The position numbers and the translations under genes are program-made. Of a stretch of DNA of 64,000 nucleotides, positions 1-11,798 are shown in pieces. The DNA lies in NCBI GenBank assembly GCA_023053575.1, contig JAKZAP010000021.1, positions 12,090,212 to 12,154,211 on the forward strand. The letters are read 5' to 3'. The DNA comes from Branchinecta lynchi. Taxonomy: Eukaryota; Arthropoda; Branchiopoda; Anostraca; Branchinectidae. Below the pieces are notes generated by a model, which saw nothing but the letters and a program-made list of their open reading frames with translations, searched no databases and had not been told where the DNA came from. Positions within the stretch are counted from its first letter, which is position 1. Each line of letters opens with the position of its first letter.

Positions 1-98
1 TACGGAGACGAAGAAGGCGTTGAAAAAGCTCCCGAACCTCGAGGCCGCCACCGTAGCACTGACGAACTTGAAAGGAGTTGGCACAACGATGGCGTCAG
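1..98 (+). CDS. Conserved HhH-like protein of unknown function, partial internal exon
   Basis: The first visible exon of a six-exon plus-strand gene, cut by the window edge. Read from base 2 it encodes 32 residues ending in LTNLKGVGTTMAS, followed by one base of a split codon and a GT donor at 99-100 (phase 1). The LKGVG-x-x-x-AS pattern is the hairpin of a helix-hairpin-helix motif, the kind of element that contacts the DNA backbone in glycosylases and other DNA-binding proteins. Joined to the exon at 10324 it reads on as ASAVLAAGAPDLAPFMADE, a combination I associate with uncharacterised eukaryotic proteins found in fungi, plants and animals. No enzymatic residue is visible, so DNA binding is an inference from the motif. 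The N-terminus lies upstream of the window. Confidence 0.72.
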
Positions 99-372
99 GT
101 GCGTGCCGTGAATTGGGCGGTTGGCTGGGACTAATGATTGGAAGTTTGAATGAGAATGAATGGCTCATTTAATTATGCCCAAATTTTAGCTTTGAGGATC
201 TGAAGGAGATTTTTCGGCTGGGATGGAAATAAAAAAAATGTGAAATTTACCCTTTAAGCTTTCTCGCCTCCTTTGGCTTTGCAAGAACTTTCATATTCCG
301 CTTTAGAATTCAAGCCGCAATTGACAGTCGACGGACTCCCTACCGCTATGTGAAAAGTGTGAGTGTGCTGAC

Positions 373-670
373 CAGGTCCGTATCCAGGAATTTATTTCGG
401 GGGTTTGTATGTTTCGGGGGGGGGGGGGGGGGACCCTCCCCCCTCTGGATACGGCACTGGTGCTAAGGTTGCTTGGAGTTTTGCTGCTTTTTGTTTTTCT
501 TATCTTTTTAGTATTACTATGTGCCCACAGAACGCGAATTCGGCATCGCAAGCGGGTTGGGATACCAAAAAGTATGAAAAGACGTAGACCAGAGGTTAAA
601 GCCTATAAAAAGCCATTATTTGTGTATGTTTCGGGGGGGGGGGCGAAGCACCTAACCCCTAACCACCGAA
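373..670. mobile_element. G-run MITE family, two adjoining partial copies
   Basis: Bases 373-459 form a short copy with both ends (CAGGTCCGTATCCAGG and the inverse of CAGTGCCGTATCCAG) around a long G-run; the flanks GTGCTGAC and GTGCTAAG agree at 6 of 8 positions. At about 585-665 the family core GGTTAAAGCCTATAAAAA and TATGTTTCGGGGGG appears again without the outer ends. Same family as 30548-30735. Confidence 0.65.
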
Positions 671-1247
671 TATGACCCTGGGTAGAAATGTTCCATTGTA
701 GCACTGTGAAGCCTGGTAACTGGTTCACGCAGTTTGCGCTTTTTTTTTTTTTACTTCAGATGCTTTGTTACCGCGTTTTAGTTCAACTCTGTAAACCTCG
801 ACGCAATAATTTCGCGTTGAAAATTTCAGCGTTTACGGCAGAACCGTAATGAAAGATTTAGGATTCCGCCCAAGAGTTAGAAGCCACACATTTTACAAGA
901 GCGATCTGGCCAAAACACGACCCTTCAAATAGTACTATAAAATTGAGCATTGGGTTTTCCGGGGTGGGGGGGGGGGTAATTCCTATGATATGGTGTAATC
1001 TTTCTCGCGAAAAGCCTACTGTGTATAGGAACAACATATACACAGAGAAAGAATAACATATCGCGTAACCAAAACATACACTATTTACTTCTCAATGCTT
1101 CACTGTTACCCGAACCCCGCTAAGTTTGAACTATGGTACCCCGAAACATTTGTCCTCAGTTAACTTAATCAGCACATTTCAAAATACTTCTTCCGTTGGC
1201 TCTTTCAGCCCATCACACTCACACATAAAATGGTGTAAATTTGTATC

Positions 1248-1416
1248 AATCACTCCACAAGACAAATCTTGCAGTATTTGCTACTGGGATTAATATCGTC
1301 TCTACTGAGATAAGATTATTTCTAATTCATCTTATCCCAGTTGAGGTAAGATTAATCCCAGTAGCATATACTGCAGTTAGCTTTAATCGTTACTCGGAGA
1401 AACTTTTTACAATGTA
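1248..1416. mobile_element. Palindromic MITE, CACTG/GATTAATCC family
   Basis: The copy contains the family palindrome CAGTATTTGCTACTGGGAT and its inverse around AAGATTA repeats, and ends ACTTTTTACAATG. Its left end is degraded. Sister copies: 10626-10793, 11381-11537 and 13197-13355, all in introns of the HhH-like gene. Confidence 0.7.
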
Positions 1417-1946
1417 GGTAAAGATTTCCTTTTTTCCCCAGTTTCATTAATCAAAGCCCGATTTAACATCTTCATAAGAAATAGGCACAGGCGGCAAAGC
1501 TAGGACTTATTGGAGGTGTGCTACAGAGCAGGCGCTGTACCGTAATCTGATCGTTCGTAAATTCCGTTTTTTAAATACTCATTGAGCCCAAAGGCGTATT
1601 CTCGCCGTTCCTCGAGGACTCCTCTGGGAATCGAAACGGCGGGAATACAGGGAGTCACTCCATGCGGACTCCGCGTACGGAAAACAACGAGAACACGGGG
1701 AACGCTTATAAAATGGATTTTGTTCTAAAAACAAAATATGCAGTTGACGAAATTAGTCTGGATCCATTTTTTTGGTCTTGTTTATTCTGATCTGAAAGGG
1801 AGTCCTTTTTGATGAGCGTGATGATAATCGGAGCATTCCTCGTCCGTTGGGACTCGCGAGAATACGAGGAAGGAGTCCCCGGGACAAACAAAAACGGGGG
1901 GGGGAGTCCTCGGGGAACGGCACCTCAAGCTGACTGGGAAAATATA

Positions 1947-2164
1947 TTCAAACAATGCATAAAAAGGATACGTCAGCTACGATGCTTTCGAAGCCATATT
2001 TTGGCACTTCTTGACAAGGGTCATCGCCAGGCAGCAGGTTTGTTCCTTCCCCAACATTGTCTCTGAATTATGACAGCCTGACGAGGACCCTTGCCAAGAA
2101 GGGCCAAAATATCGCTGCAAAAAGCATCGTAGCTGACGTATCCGTTTTATGCATTGTTTGAATA
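1947..2164. mobile_element. 218-bp near-perfect palindrome (fold-back MITE)
   Basis: Two arms of about 90 bases starting TTCAAACAATGCATAAAA are inverted around a short centre. Fragments with the GAGGACCCTTGCCAAGAAGG block recur near 36617 and 48180. Confidence 0.75.
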
Positions 2165-2974
2165 AACGCCGTTTTTCGTACCGGATTTGGGCATGGCTAA
2201 AAACATACCATGCTTCAACGTATTATGTTTTACTCGCATTTAAGTCTATATGATTCGACTATCTTCCATTCCCAGTAATCGGGTTTCACCGGATCGGGGC
2301 CGAACTGTCCTTTGTAGCCAAAAAACGATTTAATGTTTTAAAAGGTTTTCTTGTTTTCATTTCTTTCTTGAAAAGGGAGTGTATTTGGAATAATAGTTGT
2401 TGAAACTGTTAAATTTAATTGAAATATTTTTTTTTAATAGGGGCTTGGTGGCCCGCAAGCGGCTTTCCTATACTACTTGTAGATCATCCCTCTCATGTAT
2501 TTTTTGTTTCAAATACTGCTGGCCATTTATTTAGTTCAAGTAGTGCGTCTTACCGGATTTAATATTTTCTGCTCCGACATAGTCTACAGTATATTCGAAT
2601 TCAGAGTAATTCACCATGACGTCTGTGTCAACTGGCTAATCAGTTGCCTCGATTCCGTTCATAAATTTACGGTCCTTGCCGGAATCCGGCCGAATCTTTC
2701 GATCCTTAAACTAACAGCATATCCGGCTCCAGCATGTTAATTTATATTTCTTTCGACCCCCTAATCAGCTTTATCGGATTCGATTTCTTCATAATCGGAT
2801 TCGTCCGTCGATAAGTTTTCTTTGTATATTTCTGTTTTTTTTTTTACCCAATTCCCGCCGATCTATCGGTTAGATTTGGAACTAACGGCATAGCAGTTTC
2901 AACATGTTTTGTATCCACTACCATATTGTAAATATGCTGCTTTCTCGACTCAAATCCCGCCCTGAAATGTTGGA

Positions 2975-3370
2975 TTTTAAATCCTGTCTACGAACTCGAC
3001 TTTACGCTCAGACCTGAAGGATCCAGAGCAAAATAAGACTAGGGAGTACCGCCATGACCTATGCTTTCCATGCTTCGAAAATGGGCTGTACTCGTAGCGC
3101 CGCCCATTACGCTTCCAGCATTTGAAGAGAGACGCACTTGCGGGTTTAGAAATTTCTAGTAAAGCTAAGGTGCCGTATGCACACATCATGGAAGCAGGGG
3201 AGGTTGTATCTTTTTTTTTGCTCTGTTCAGAATATAAAGTTAGTAGAGCCAGCGCTGGAGCAAGACTGATTGAGTTTCAGTAGGGGACTTTCTTCATCGT
3301 CGGTGGTGCTAGTGTCGCCGCCATTCGAGTGTGTGTCACTTTTTTCAAGTCTTGGTGCTACTCCCTAGTG
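2975..3370 (+). repeat. Dispersed repeat shared with 18720-19110
   Basis: Contains ATGCTTTCCATGCTTCGAAA, GACTGATTGAGTTTCAGTAG and GGTGGTGCTAGTGTCG, matching the reversed 18.7-kb copy. Confidence 0.55.
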
Positions 3371-3952
3371 TTATTTTGGTCTGCTTCCAGCTAAACATGA
3401 GTTTTCATATTTCACAAGCATGCCGGCAGCTCTGCTATGCTCTAGATATTCGCTCGAGACCCCGGAAAGGTTACATTTAACGTGTGTAGTTAGATTCGCC
3501 CACCAGACTCAAGTGTAATGAGAACAAAAACAATATCCTTCCCTCGTCAGACCTGGTGCGACACAACCGTTGTCTGAGTTGGCAATCCCTTAGCATCCCA
3601 GCCGCTGACTCTCGTCGTATGCTACCGTGACTGACCAAACAGTCGATAGGCCGTTCACTTGCTCCACCCCTGGTAAAATTCAGAGATCTTTAGCTCTGCC
3701 TGGGATATAACAACCGCCGAATTCCGTCAACCTCCGTAGGTTTATTATTTACGTCTTTGAAGGCCGGGTAACCAACAGTGTTGCCACGCTGGTGAAACTC
3801 TTTGTTACTGAAGACCGGAAGAAAGTGTCCAAACAAGATTTGGCGTTGCAATAGATTGATGATATGATGTATGATATATTTGCTTAAAGCCCGAGCGCCA
3901 TCGCATACAAAACAAATAAAAAAACAATGTATTAAACTATTGAGATTAATGT

Positions 3953-4410
3953 ATGGAGAGCACAGTTCCTCACTGTGGGCGCAACGTCCCCAACCGGGAG
4001 CGCTATAATCGTAAAGCTTTGGGAAAGTTGTACAGCACCTTCTGCGCTCCTTCTATACTATTTCGTTCTGGTGTCACTCATGTTCTGCGAAAGATGGAGA
4101 TAAAAAAGATGAGATCGTGTTATTTTAAAAATGGAAAGCACCTGCTCCACTTGTCGAAATTATGCCATAACCATACTTTGACGGAGAAGTTCAAAATTCA
4201 AGATGCAAGTGTTACCCTTTTGGATGTTTCTTCGTCGCTATCAAAAATCATTGACAACAGAACCCAACCAGCGCACGATCTTCTATACTGCTTCCTGGCC
4301 GACGATTGAAATTAAGTGTCTTTTTGTTTATGTTTATGTGTTTTATTTATTTTCTTCATTTACTCCGCTTTCTGAAAATGACGGGTCATAAATATATTAC
4401 TTACTTACAA
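3953..4410 (+). pseudogene. LINE 3' end with ORF2 C-terminal remnant
   Basis: A 118-residue frame with GKLYSTFCAPSILFRSGVTH and KKMRSCYFKNGKHLLHLSKL, related to the 32.4-kb fragments. It is followed by a 3' tail TTTACTCCGCTTTCTGAAAA and ACGGGTCATAAATATATT with TTAC repeats; a similar tail without coding sequence lies at 10190-10312. Confidence 0.75.
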
Positions 4411-4422
4411 TATTACTGACTT

Positions 4423-4718
4423 ACTGTAAGAATTTTCATAACGGGTAACAGAAGGACGAGCAGTTTCAACAGACATTGGAAATGTTATGCATAATAAGCA
4501 GTGCCAGGGAAACTCGGCAAACCGCCGAAAAAACATCTGCTGACTTTTTTGTTTGTCATCAAGATATCGGAAAGTTCAACAGATGCTTCTTCTTCGTTTT
4601 TTTTTGCTCTTCCTGGCAATGCTTGTTATGCCTAACATTTCACGCATATCGTTTCCAAATTTACAATAGATTACATCCCAAGTGTTCCTTGTGTTATCTT
4701 TTATGAAACTTCTGACAG
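4423..4718. mobile_element. MITE of the ACTGTCAGAAGTTTCATAAC family, copy 1
   Basis: Begins ACTGTAAGAATTTTCATAAC and ends TTATGAAACTTCTGACAG. The inner arms (CAACAGACATTGGAAATG, TTATGCATAA) match the other copies at 19940, 21069 and 48019. Confidence 0.7.
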
Positions 4719-4833
4719 GGCTCTTATTAATTTTGTTCCTTTTTAAGCAAAAGTAGTCGGAAGAGAACACAAAGTAGTCGGACCAGAACACAATGGGTTC
4801 TTATGAAGACATTTGTTTACCTTTCTTGTGCGA

Positions 4834-4955
4834 ACATACGATCAGGATTTTTGGGCCGGGTTTTTCTCTATTTTCATCATCAAGTTGATAAAATCTAAAC
4901 TTGTACGAATGGAATTGATGATTGTGCCGAAAATCCGGCCAGGAATTCCAGTCCA
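4834..4955 (-). mobile_element. Solo AGTGCGAACACACGAT MITE, truncated
   Basis: GTGCGAACATACGATCAGGA, then a TTTTCATCATCAAGTTGATA segment and CCGGCCAGGAATTCCAGTCC. The right end is lost. Further solo remnants are at 11635-11750 and 60765-60870. Confidence 0.65.
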
Positions 4956-5465
4956 CGAGCAGTACGCCACCTACAGTGCTGCGTTTTCTGGAAGTATTAC
5001 CATTCTTGGTGTTACTTAAAAGAAAGTCTAGCAGGAGCACTTTCGTACTATGCATATAGAGGAGTAAACAAATAACAAAGAAAACACAGAACAAAAAAAA
5101 ATCAAAATGAACACAGAAAATCTAGACGTTGGACCTACAAAATTCTTGGAAACATCATGCAGACAGTGACGTAATATCTGTCAGTGGCAACACTGGTAAC
5201 CAAGTTTCGAGCGTACCGACGAAGCGCTTGAGCAGCTGAGTGAATCGCTCGCAGGTGTGGATCTACGAGACGGACGAGACCCGCACTATTCGCTGACTCA
5301 TGACCAACTGACAAAATGCGGGCGCACGACTGATTAAAGATATGGTATTTTGTATTGGTTTTATGGCTCAAAAATGCTTAATTTTTCCAAGACGTAAATC
5401 AATGTAATCTTGAAAAAGAAGCCTACCTCAAAAGAGTGACTTCTTGTACCCTACGGGGCCGGGAT

Positions 5466-5905
5466 TGTCGACGAAATGTCCCCAATCGAAACGTTCCACG
5501 GCGAAACGTCGGCATTGCAAAACATCCCCATGGCAAAACGTCCCCGTCTAAAATGGATCAATAACCAAACTTTGATAACTGATAATATTATTTTTTTTGG
5601 GGGGGGACATCAAGGTTTATATCAGACCCGGTATTCTTTCAAAGCGGATTAATTTAAGACATGGGAATGAGATATTAGAATCACCTAGGTATACAAATAT
5701 CCCGAGCAATACGAGGTTCACTAAGCAAGATCTTGAACTTCCCATGCCGTTTTGTCCACCACTACGCTGATTTTTGCTTGTCAACCCCCTACCCCCTCCC
5801 TTGGCTACGGCCTTGCCAAGGTAGACTTAAAAATCTCGCGGACGTTTCGCCACGGGGACGTTTTGCCATGAGGACGTTTTGTCGTGGGGACGTTTAACCA
5901 TGGGA
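5466..5905. mobile_element. Fold-back element with ACGTCCCC tandem ends, short copy
   Basis: The left end has several imperfect repeats of GGCAAAACGTCCCC (5466-5550) and the right end the inverted form (GGACGTTTTGCCATG, 5836-5905). The middle (AGACCCGGTATTCTTTC, CTTGAACTTCCCATGCC) is shared with 28915-29085. Confidence 0.7.
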
Positions 5906-5914
5906 CGAGATGGG

Positions 5915-6345
5915 CGAATCCGATCATGAAAGGAGTCGAATCCGAATCCAGGGCTAGGTACGAATCCGAATCCACCATTTCGTACTGAGGATTCGAATCC
6001 GACCTTAACAAAAATAAAATGATGTGCATAGGTCATGGCTTAAAAATCAGAGATGGCAATACAAAATAAAATAAAAATTTATAGAGGCGAAAGCCTTATT
6101 ATTGCAATTATATTTAATAAACACTGATATCTAAGGTATCAGAGAACGTGATAAATTACTGAGGATGTTCGGTGGTGGAGACCAAAAAGTTGGATTGCCG
6201 AAGCACACTGTCTAAACATTGCGAAAACGGAAACTAGAATGAGCGGATTCGTAAAATTTAGGGTTTGGATTTCGAGTCCGAATCCGAATCCAGCCTGACA
6301 AGCAGAAGATTTGAATCCGGATTCGGATTCGCCCATCTCTGCCAT
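5915..6345. mobile_element. Element with AGATGGGCGAATCCG ends
   Basis: AGATGGGCGAATCCGA at the left is inverted at the right (CGGATTCGCCCATCTCTG). Repeats of GAATCCGAATCC fill the subterminal parts. A sister lies at 20205-20660. Confidence 0.65.
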
Positions 6346-6459
6346 GGGGACGTTTTCATGGGTAGGCCTTGAACAGAAGATTATTTTCTTGGTCGTGGCA
6401 GGTGTTGTGGAGATCGATAACAATCTTAATAAGGGCGAATTATTAGGTCTTCCCAATCT

Positions 6460-7640
6460 TTAAATAGCGGTTGAGGGGGAAGAGTTACAACAGAGAGAAG
6501 GGCTTGATTGTCGAGGACGCCAATTGATGACTATGGTCTATGGTGAAAGTAGACGTACGTCATGTTACGGAAATCGGTAAAGATTTGTAGGCCCCACCCT
6601 GTCTTTTCTGCTACTAGCAGACGTATATGCTAGGAAGAGTAGTCGGAGGATAAGCTTCGATAGCCTAATTTTTCAGCCCATAAAAGCGTTTGCCATTAGG
6701 GCAGTGTACCAGTACCGGCCTCACCCACCGACGTAGGTAGACGCATAGAAATTAAAGCTGAAACCCAAGTTTGGGCCCATTGCTCATTTAAAGACGGTCC
6801 CAAAATAGTTGGTTTCTGGTTAAAACCAACTTTATTCTCTATTTCCTGACACCTGTAACTTTACCTTCCACCAAGTATAAAAAAAAAAACGTGACCATAG
6901 TCGCGTCCTACAGTTGTTACTGCAGATTCTCTAACCCCTTGCTCATCGCTTGTCAGTCATTTTGAAATATTAAATGACGTCGGGATTCCTAAATTCCCAT
7001 CATGAGCAATGTAAATCATCAGTGAATAATTAATTATTCCAAGCGTGAACTTATAAACAGTTAATGCTTGCTAAAATTTCGCATGTCTTCTTTCTTTTTG
7101 TCTCGCGTCTTCATTGAAATGACTTTGATACCAGAAATTTGATCCGATAGTCTCTCAAAACAGACGGTCAATTTGAGTGTAGCAAAGGCTAAAGATTGAC
7201 TTTAAGAAATCCATGTTTGTATACGGACTTTAAATACGCGTTTTTTCGACCCACAAAAAGAGTACCGCTGCGCTCCCTCATACCGTTAAGTACTGGTTCG
7301 GCAACCCCATTTCTCCCCCGGTCCCCTTGGCTCAAATCCCCTTGAAACGGGATCCGCTCTTTTAAGTTTTCTCTATCGATTCCCGCGCTAGGGGGAAACC
7401 TCTTTCCCAACACATTGATTTCCGTTCCGTTTCCAACGCATCAGGGGAGCTTACTGGCAGTGGGGATAGAATACAGGGGGTTTAATGGAACGTTCATGCA
7501 AAGGGGGATTGCGCAGCAACTGACATTCACGTCAAGGGCTCGTTTATAGAGGGGGCAATAAACCCTTATGGCCTTTAAAAGTTTGGTGATGGTGATGAAG
7601 CCTTGAGAGCGGAGAAAAAGCTGTTTGCGTCAGCAGTGTC
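6460..7640. other. Intronic sequence without recognised feature
   Basis: No open frame with protein-like composition, no clear terminal repeats and no match to other repeats of the window were seen. It is intron of the HhH-like gene by position. Confidence 0.5.
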
Positions 7641-8094
7641 AGTAAGAAAGACTTAGGTGGGATGGAACAAAAGGAATGGGCCAGACGTGCAGGAAGGTGG
7701 GAGGGGGGGGGGGGGGGGGAGGGGTAACACTCGAATTGTGTTGAACCAAGGGCCCGTCATTGCAAGCAGATAACATTGGTGGTTGCGAGTCCGTAGGTAC
7801 AGCCGTGAGGTACTTCCCTGACTTGAAACTCCGGAGAATTGTGGAATTAAAGCCAGGCTTCACCTTCCAGATTACCAGATGTCCTGGGCTTCCGCATAGT
7901 CAAGCTAATCCTTTCAGATTTTCATGATAACGATGACAGCCAGATTTGCCCTTCTTCAACATTTCCTAGATGTCCCCTTTGCATTACAAATATCTCTTGT
8001 ATCCCAGTCACAACTGTCAATCACTTTCTCTTCTCTTCCCACACTTGATTATTTGTAGTGCCTCTCGAACGGGTTGCCTCTATGGCACCTTCTA

Positions 8095-8225
8095 GACATC
8101 CGGAATCTGGGGTGTCCAACACCCCGGAATTCCAGACGTTTTTGGCCTGGCTTCACCTTTCAGATCCGTTTCGACGAAAACGGCTGTCTGGAATCCGGAA
8201 GAAAGATGTGGAGGGTGAAACCTCC
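8095..8225. repeat. Short palindromic repeat, AGACGTTTTCGGCCTGGCTT family
   Basis: Matches 13520-13612 (GGCCTGGCTTCACCTT, CGAAAACGGCTGTCTGGAAT), with a hairpin between the TTCCAGA and TCTGGAA ends. Fragments also at 7850-7880 and 45565-45585. Confidence 0.6.
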
Positions 8226-8409
8226 CTTTTAGTCACTACAGCTGTTTGGCTAGTGTAGAAAAGTGACGGATAAAGGCTTCAGGGTCTAGGTAAAACATTC
8301 CCACGGTAAATCGGCATAACTGAGAAACGTCCTCGTCTAATCGTTCCGAGTTACAAATGTTCCCGACAAAAAATGTCGACGAACAGAAAAATGTCCCCAC
8401 AAAAAAAAG

Positions 8410-9620
8410 CGCCTCAAAGAAATGTTGGAAAGTCCGAATATCAGTGAGACGACAAGGTTGTTTTTTTCGAGGGGTTTGAGATCACGTGATTTCGGAAACG
8501 GGCGCGATGCCACCTGTCTGTTATAAAAGTAACAGGTGACAGCCGACCAGATTTATGCCCAAATTGGTGGGTGCTCTTAAAGAAAGAGGAGGCTAATTTA
8601 TACACAGAGGGGGTGGCGACTCGTCACAAGTTCTGTATAGTTATTTCATTGGTATAGATCTGTTGAAGAGGAACTTCGATATATTATTATTGTTGTTGTT
8701 TATTCTCCGTCGGAATATACTAAAAGTTTTAAGTTCAGGTTCTTTTTATTTTAGGTTCAGGTTCTTTTAACTTAAAACAATTGATAACAATATAAATCGA
8801 TAACGGGGACCGGTTAGCTCGGCCCAAATACACTCGCATATACATAAAGTAGATGATCAACAGTAAATCGCAATCAATTTACATGGCGAAGTAGCGTGAC
8901 AACAGTATAGGCCTACAAGATGTCTAAAAAATGCAACGCAATCAACCAACAGCGTAACCACGCGAAAATCCCGCTTTTAGAGTTGCCGCCCCTTTGTTTT
9001 GATATTGCGCAAAAGGGTATAGGAATGGTTTGGTCAGTGAGCACGTGCTAAAGAAAGCTTCCGATGCTGTCACCAGCTGTGCCAAAGGAGTTAGAGATCC
9101 AGTGCTCTGAGGCGATTGACAGAGACCCTTTTTGGTAATTTAGCAAAAGATGATATTTTTATTTTCTGTTAACTTACTTTAAAAAGCAGACAAGCAGACT
9201 TAGAAGGAAATAGACAATTTTTTAAACACTCTAATACAAACCAACTTATACATGCTAAACTACATGAACACACCCTTTTGTAACCCTCCTAACATCCTTT
9301 ATACGTGTAGCTGATACTTCTGACTGCAGGAAAGCCCGAATGATCCTGCGGGGGCAGTACCAACTATACTTTTCTACACGTCATAACTACCAATGGTACG
9401 GAAAGGTCGTACGGTTTGCCATGGAATAAAAATCAAATTGATTTTTAGGTGGACGCAATTTGATGTTTCGCCACTTGCATCGTTTTTTTTACATATTTGT
9501 TTTGCCAAATTAACCCCTCAACTCAAGTAGCCAAACTATTGTCGAATCGTAATCTTGCCATGAGAAATATTAAAATTGTTCTTCTGTGGGTCAGGTTGAG
9601 GTTTAAGTAGATGCAGTGCT
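8410..9620. other. Intronic sequence without recognised feature
   Basis: A/T-rich intron sequence with short CAGGTTCTTTT direct repeats near 8735-8770 and scattered T-runs. Nothing assignable. Confidence 0.5.
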
Positions 9621-9696
9621 ATTTTTGTACAATACTTTACATTGTTAATTGACTAGTATTTATGTATGTATGTATTTTATTTATGTATTATTATAG

Positions 9697-10177
9697 TACA
9701 GTAGAGGTATGCTTATGTGCACGTTTGCTAACAGTGAACGATCGCCAAAGACAAAACTAAAACCCAAACCAGGCATTTTTTCTTATAAATACTAGTAATA
9801 ATCGCTCACGCTTTTGTCACTTTTTGAAAATTTTGCTAATTCACCGTTCACCTATGAAAGTGACTCAGCTGACACCTCTGTTTTGTTTTTTATAATTTGA
9901 AAAAGTTTGCCGGGAGGAACGCACCTTCAGTGGAGAAGATGGCGGTCCGAACCGTCAGATGCCTTCAAAAGAGGAAGTACCTTTTTAATAAATTCAAAAT
10001 CAAAGAGATTTAATTGAATTTCTGCTTCAAGTTTGTGCGAGGATAACCCTGAAATAGTTGGCTGTTAGCTGATATCAAGTTTGTTATTTTTTCCATTTTA
10101 CTTTTTTATATGCAAGTAAGAAAGCCAAGGTAGTGGAACAGTTAAAAAAGTGTTCAAATAAGCATACCTCTACTGTA
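9697..10177. mobile_element. 481-bp TIR element, TACAGTAGAGGTATGCTTA ends
   Basis: The left end TACAGTAGAGGTATGCTTA is exactly inverted at the right end. Bases about 9812-10192 are nearly identical to 17608-17987. It contains a short open stretch beginning MAVRTVRCLQKRK, present in both copies, but nothing identifies it as a transposase. The strong similarity of the two copies implies recent activity or duplication. Confidence 0.8.
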
Positions 10178-10189
10178 TTTATGTCTAAA

Positions 10190-10312
10190 TGTTTGTGTGT
10201 GTTAATACTGTTATTTATCTTGTGTTATTTCGCTTTATTCCCTTTACTCCGCTACCACATTCTGTATTTGGCGGGTTATAAATATAATATATATATATAC
10301 TAATTAATATGT
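10190..10312 (+). mobile_element. LINE 3' tail only
   Basis: TTTACTCCGCTACCACATTC and GGCGGGTTATAAATATAAT match the tail at 4340-4400 and end in an AT microsatellite. Extremely 5'-truncated insertion, close to the exon at 10324. Confidence 0.6.
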
Positions 10313-10323
10313 TATTTTTGTAG

Positions 10324-10479
10324 CTGTGCTAGCGGCCGGAGCTCCCGATCTAGCGCCGTTCATGGCTGACGAATGTCTGATGGCCATTCCGGAAATCGAA
10401 TCCATTGACTACACAACCAATGAGTATTTGAAGTTTGTCGATCATATGAAGGCGGTGGCTGACAGACTGAACGGTGAAG
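10324..10479 (+). CDS. Conserved HhH-like protein, exon 2 of visible part
   Basis: The acceptor is TTTTTGTAG just before 10324 and the donor is GTACGC at 10480. The exon enters in phase 1 (completing an Ala codon) and leaves in phase 1. It encodes AVLAAGAPDLAPFMADECL, then a segment with IPEIESIDYTTNEYLKFVDH and an amphipathic helix KAVADRLNGEG. The APDLAPFMADE part continues the HhH-like core of the preceding exon; YLKFVDHMKAVADRL looks like a helix packing on that core. The intron before it is about 10.2 kb and carries many transposon remnants, including a LINE 3' tail ending only a few bases upstream of the acceptor. Confidence 0.78.
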
Positions 10480-10625
10480 GTACGCCCCAGATTGATGCTT
10501 TTCTCGCTCTCGCAGCCTTCAACTCTTACCATATCCTTACCTTAGACCTTAGTTCCTCCTGCTCCTCCAGAGGTGCTTGCATCCAAGAAGAGACGCCAGT
10601 GGTCTCTAATAAGGACCGCTGCCCA

Positions 10626-10793
10626 CACTGAAAAGTTTCTCCGAATAAGGACTACAGTTAACTGCAGTGTTTGCTACTGGGATTAATCTTATCTCTACTC
10701 AGACAAGATTAATCCGAATTAGAGATAAGATTATCCTTTTAGAGATAAGATTAATCTCAGTAGTAAATACTTCTAGATTTTTTTTTTACAGTG
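10626..10793. mobile_element. Palindromic MITE, CACTG/GATTAATCC family
   Basis: Ends CACTGAAAAGTTTCTCCG and TTTTTTTTACAGTG. The interior is almost self-complementary (GGGATTAATCTTATC against GATAAGATTAATC), so the transcript would fold into a long hairpin. Confidence 0.75.
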
Positions 10794-11196
10794 TGTACAT
10801 TTTCCCAGTCGGCCTGGATCAAAAGTTGTGTCCGAGAAGATAATGCAGGAGTCGTTATCGAGATCAGTCCGGTTTTTTCTTTTTTGGATGTTTCAGTTGT
10901 GGCCTTTTTCCCCCAGGGAGTTTCCCCCCTGGGTCCCAGGTGTGGGGTGGGGTGCACACTCTCAGCATAATCCTCCTCGCTTTATCCAGGCCGGAGTTAC
11001 AGGCGGAGTACCATATACCGATCTCTTTTCGGTCGGTCAGTCGGTCCGCTGATCGCGAGTTAGGGTAGCCTACTTCCAGATGTGCTAGGAGGATGAAACT
11101 ATACGGGGTATTAGGGACCTGACGAGATTCCCTGGGAAAGTGTCATTTCCCGGATCCGACCATTCAGTGGGAAGTGGAGGTAGAGAAGGGTTACGC

Positions 11197-11350
11197 ACAG
11201 GTCCATTTCCAGGAATTTATATCGGGGGGGGGAGGGGGAAAGGGTGGGTCATTCAAAAAGTACAAACAAGACATAGTTCAGAGGTTAAAGCCTATAAAAA
11301 AGGATTATTTGCGTATGTTTCGGGGGGGGGGGGGGTGACGGCCCTGGCTG
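11197..11350. mobile_element. G-run MITE family copy
   Basis: It starts CACAGGTCCATTTCCAGG with an ATCGGGGGG run, has the GAGGTTAAAGCCTATAAAAA core and TATGTTTCGGGGGG, and ends near GACGGCCCTGG. No target duplication was found, so the right end may be degraded. Confidence 0.6.
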
Positions 11351-11380
11351 CGCGCTATCGATTTCGGTGTACAGCAAGTG

Positions 11381-11537
11381 CACTGCAGAAAAAATCTTGC
11401 AGTATTTGCTACTGGGATTAATCTTGTCTTTATTGAGACAACATTATCCCTAATTCGGATTAATTTTATCCCATTAGAGATAAGATTAATCCCAGTAGCA
11501 AATACTGCATCCTTATTCGGAGAAACTTCTAACAGTG
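11381..11537. mobile_element. Palindromic MITE, CACTG/GATTAATCC family
   Basis: Begins CACTGCAGAAAAAATCTTG and ends GAGAAACTTCTAACAGTG; the interior carries the paired CAGTATTTGCTACTGGGAT arms and AAGATTAATCCCAGTAGC. Inverted relative to the 10.6-kb copy. Confidence 0.75.
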
Positions 11538-11798
11538 TGTCCGGTGCCCGGCCAGTTGCCACGCTTACGCGTTGCTATGTTTTAGAATTTAAAAAATAGT
11601 AAGTCCAAAATATCAAGAGAAGGTTTACATCAGGTTTTCCCGGACAGATTTTCTGCGTTTGTATCAAAAGTTGAAAAAATCTCGACTTTTCCCTATGGAA
11701 TTGACGAAAATCCTGGCAGACCCAGGGCCCGACCCTGATAATCTGGGAATGAGTAGAAATACACAAAAAGCGAGTTCTCGGATGACATCACCGCCTCG

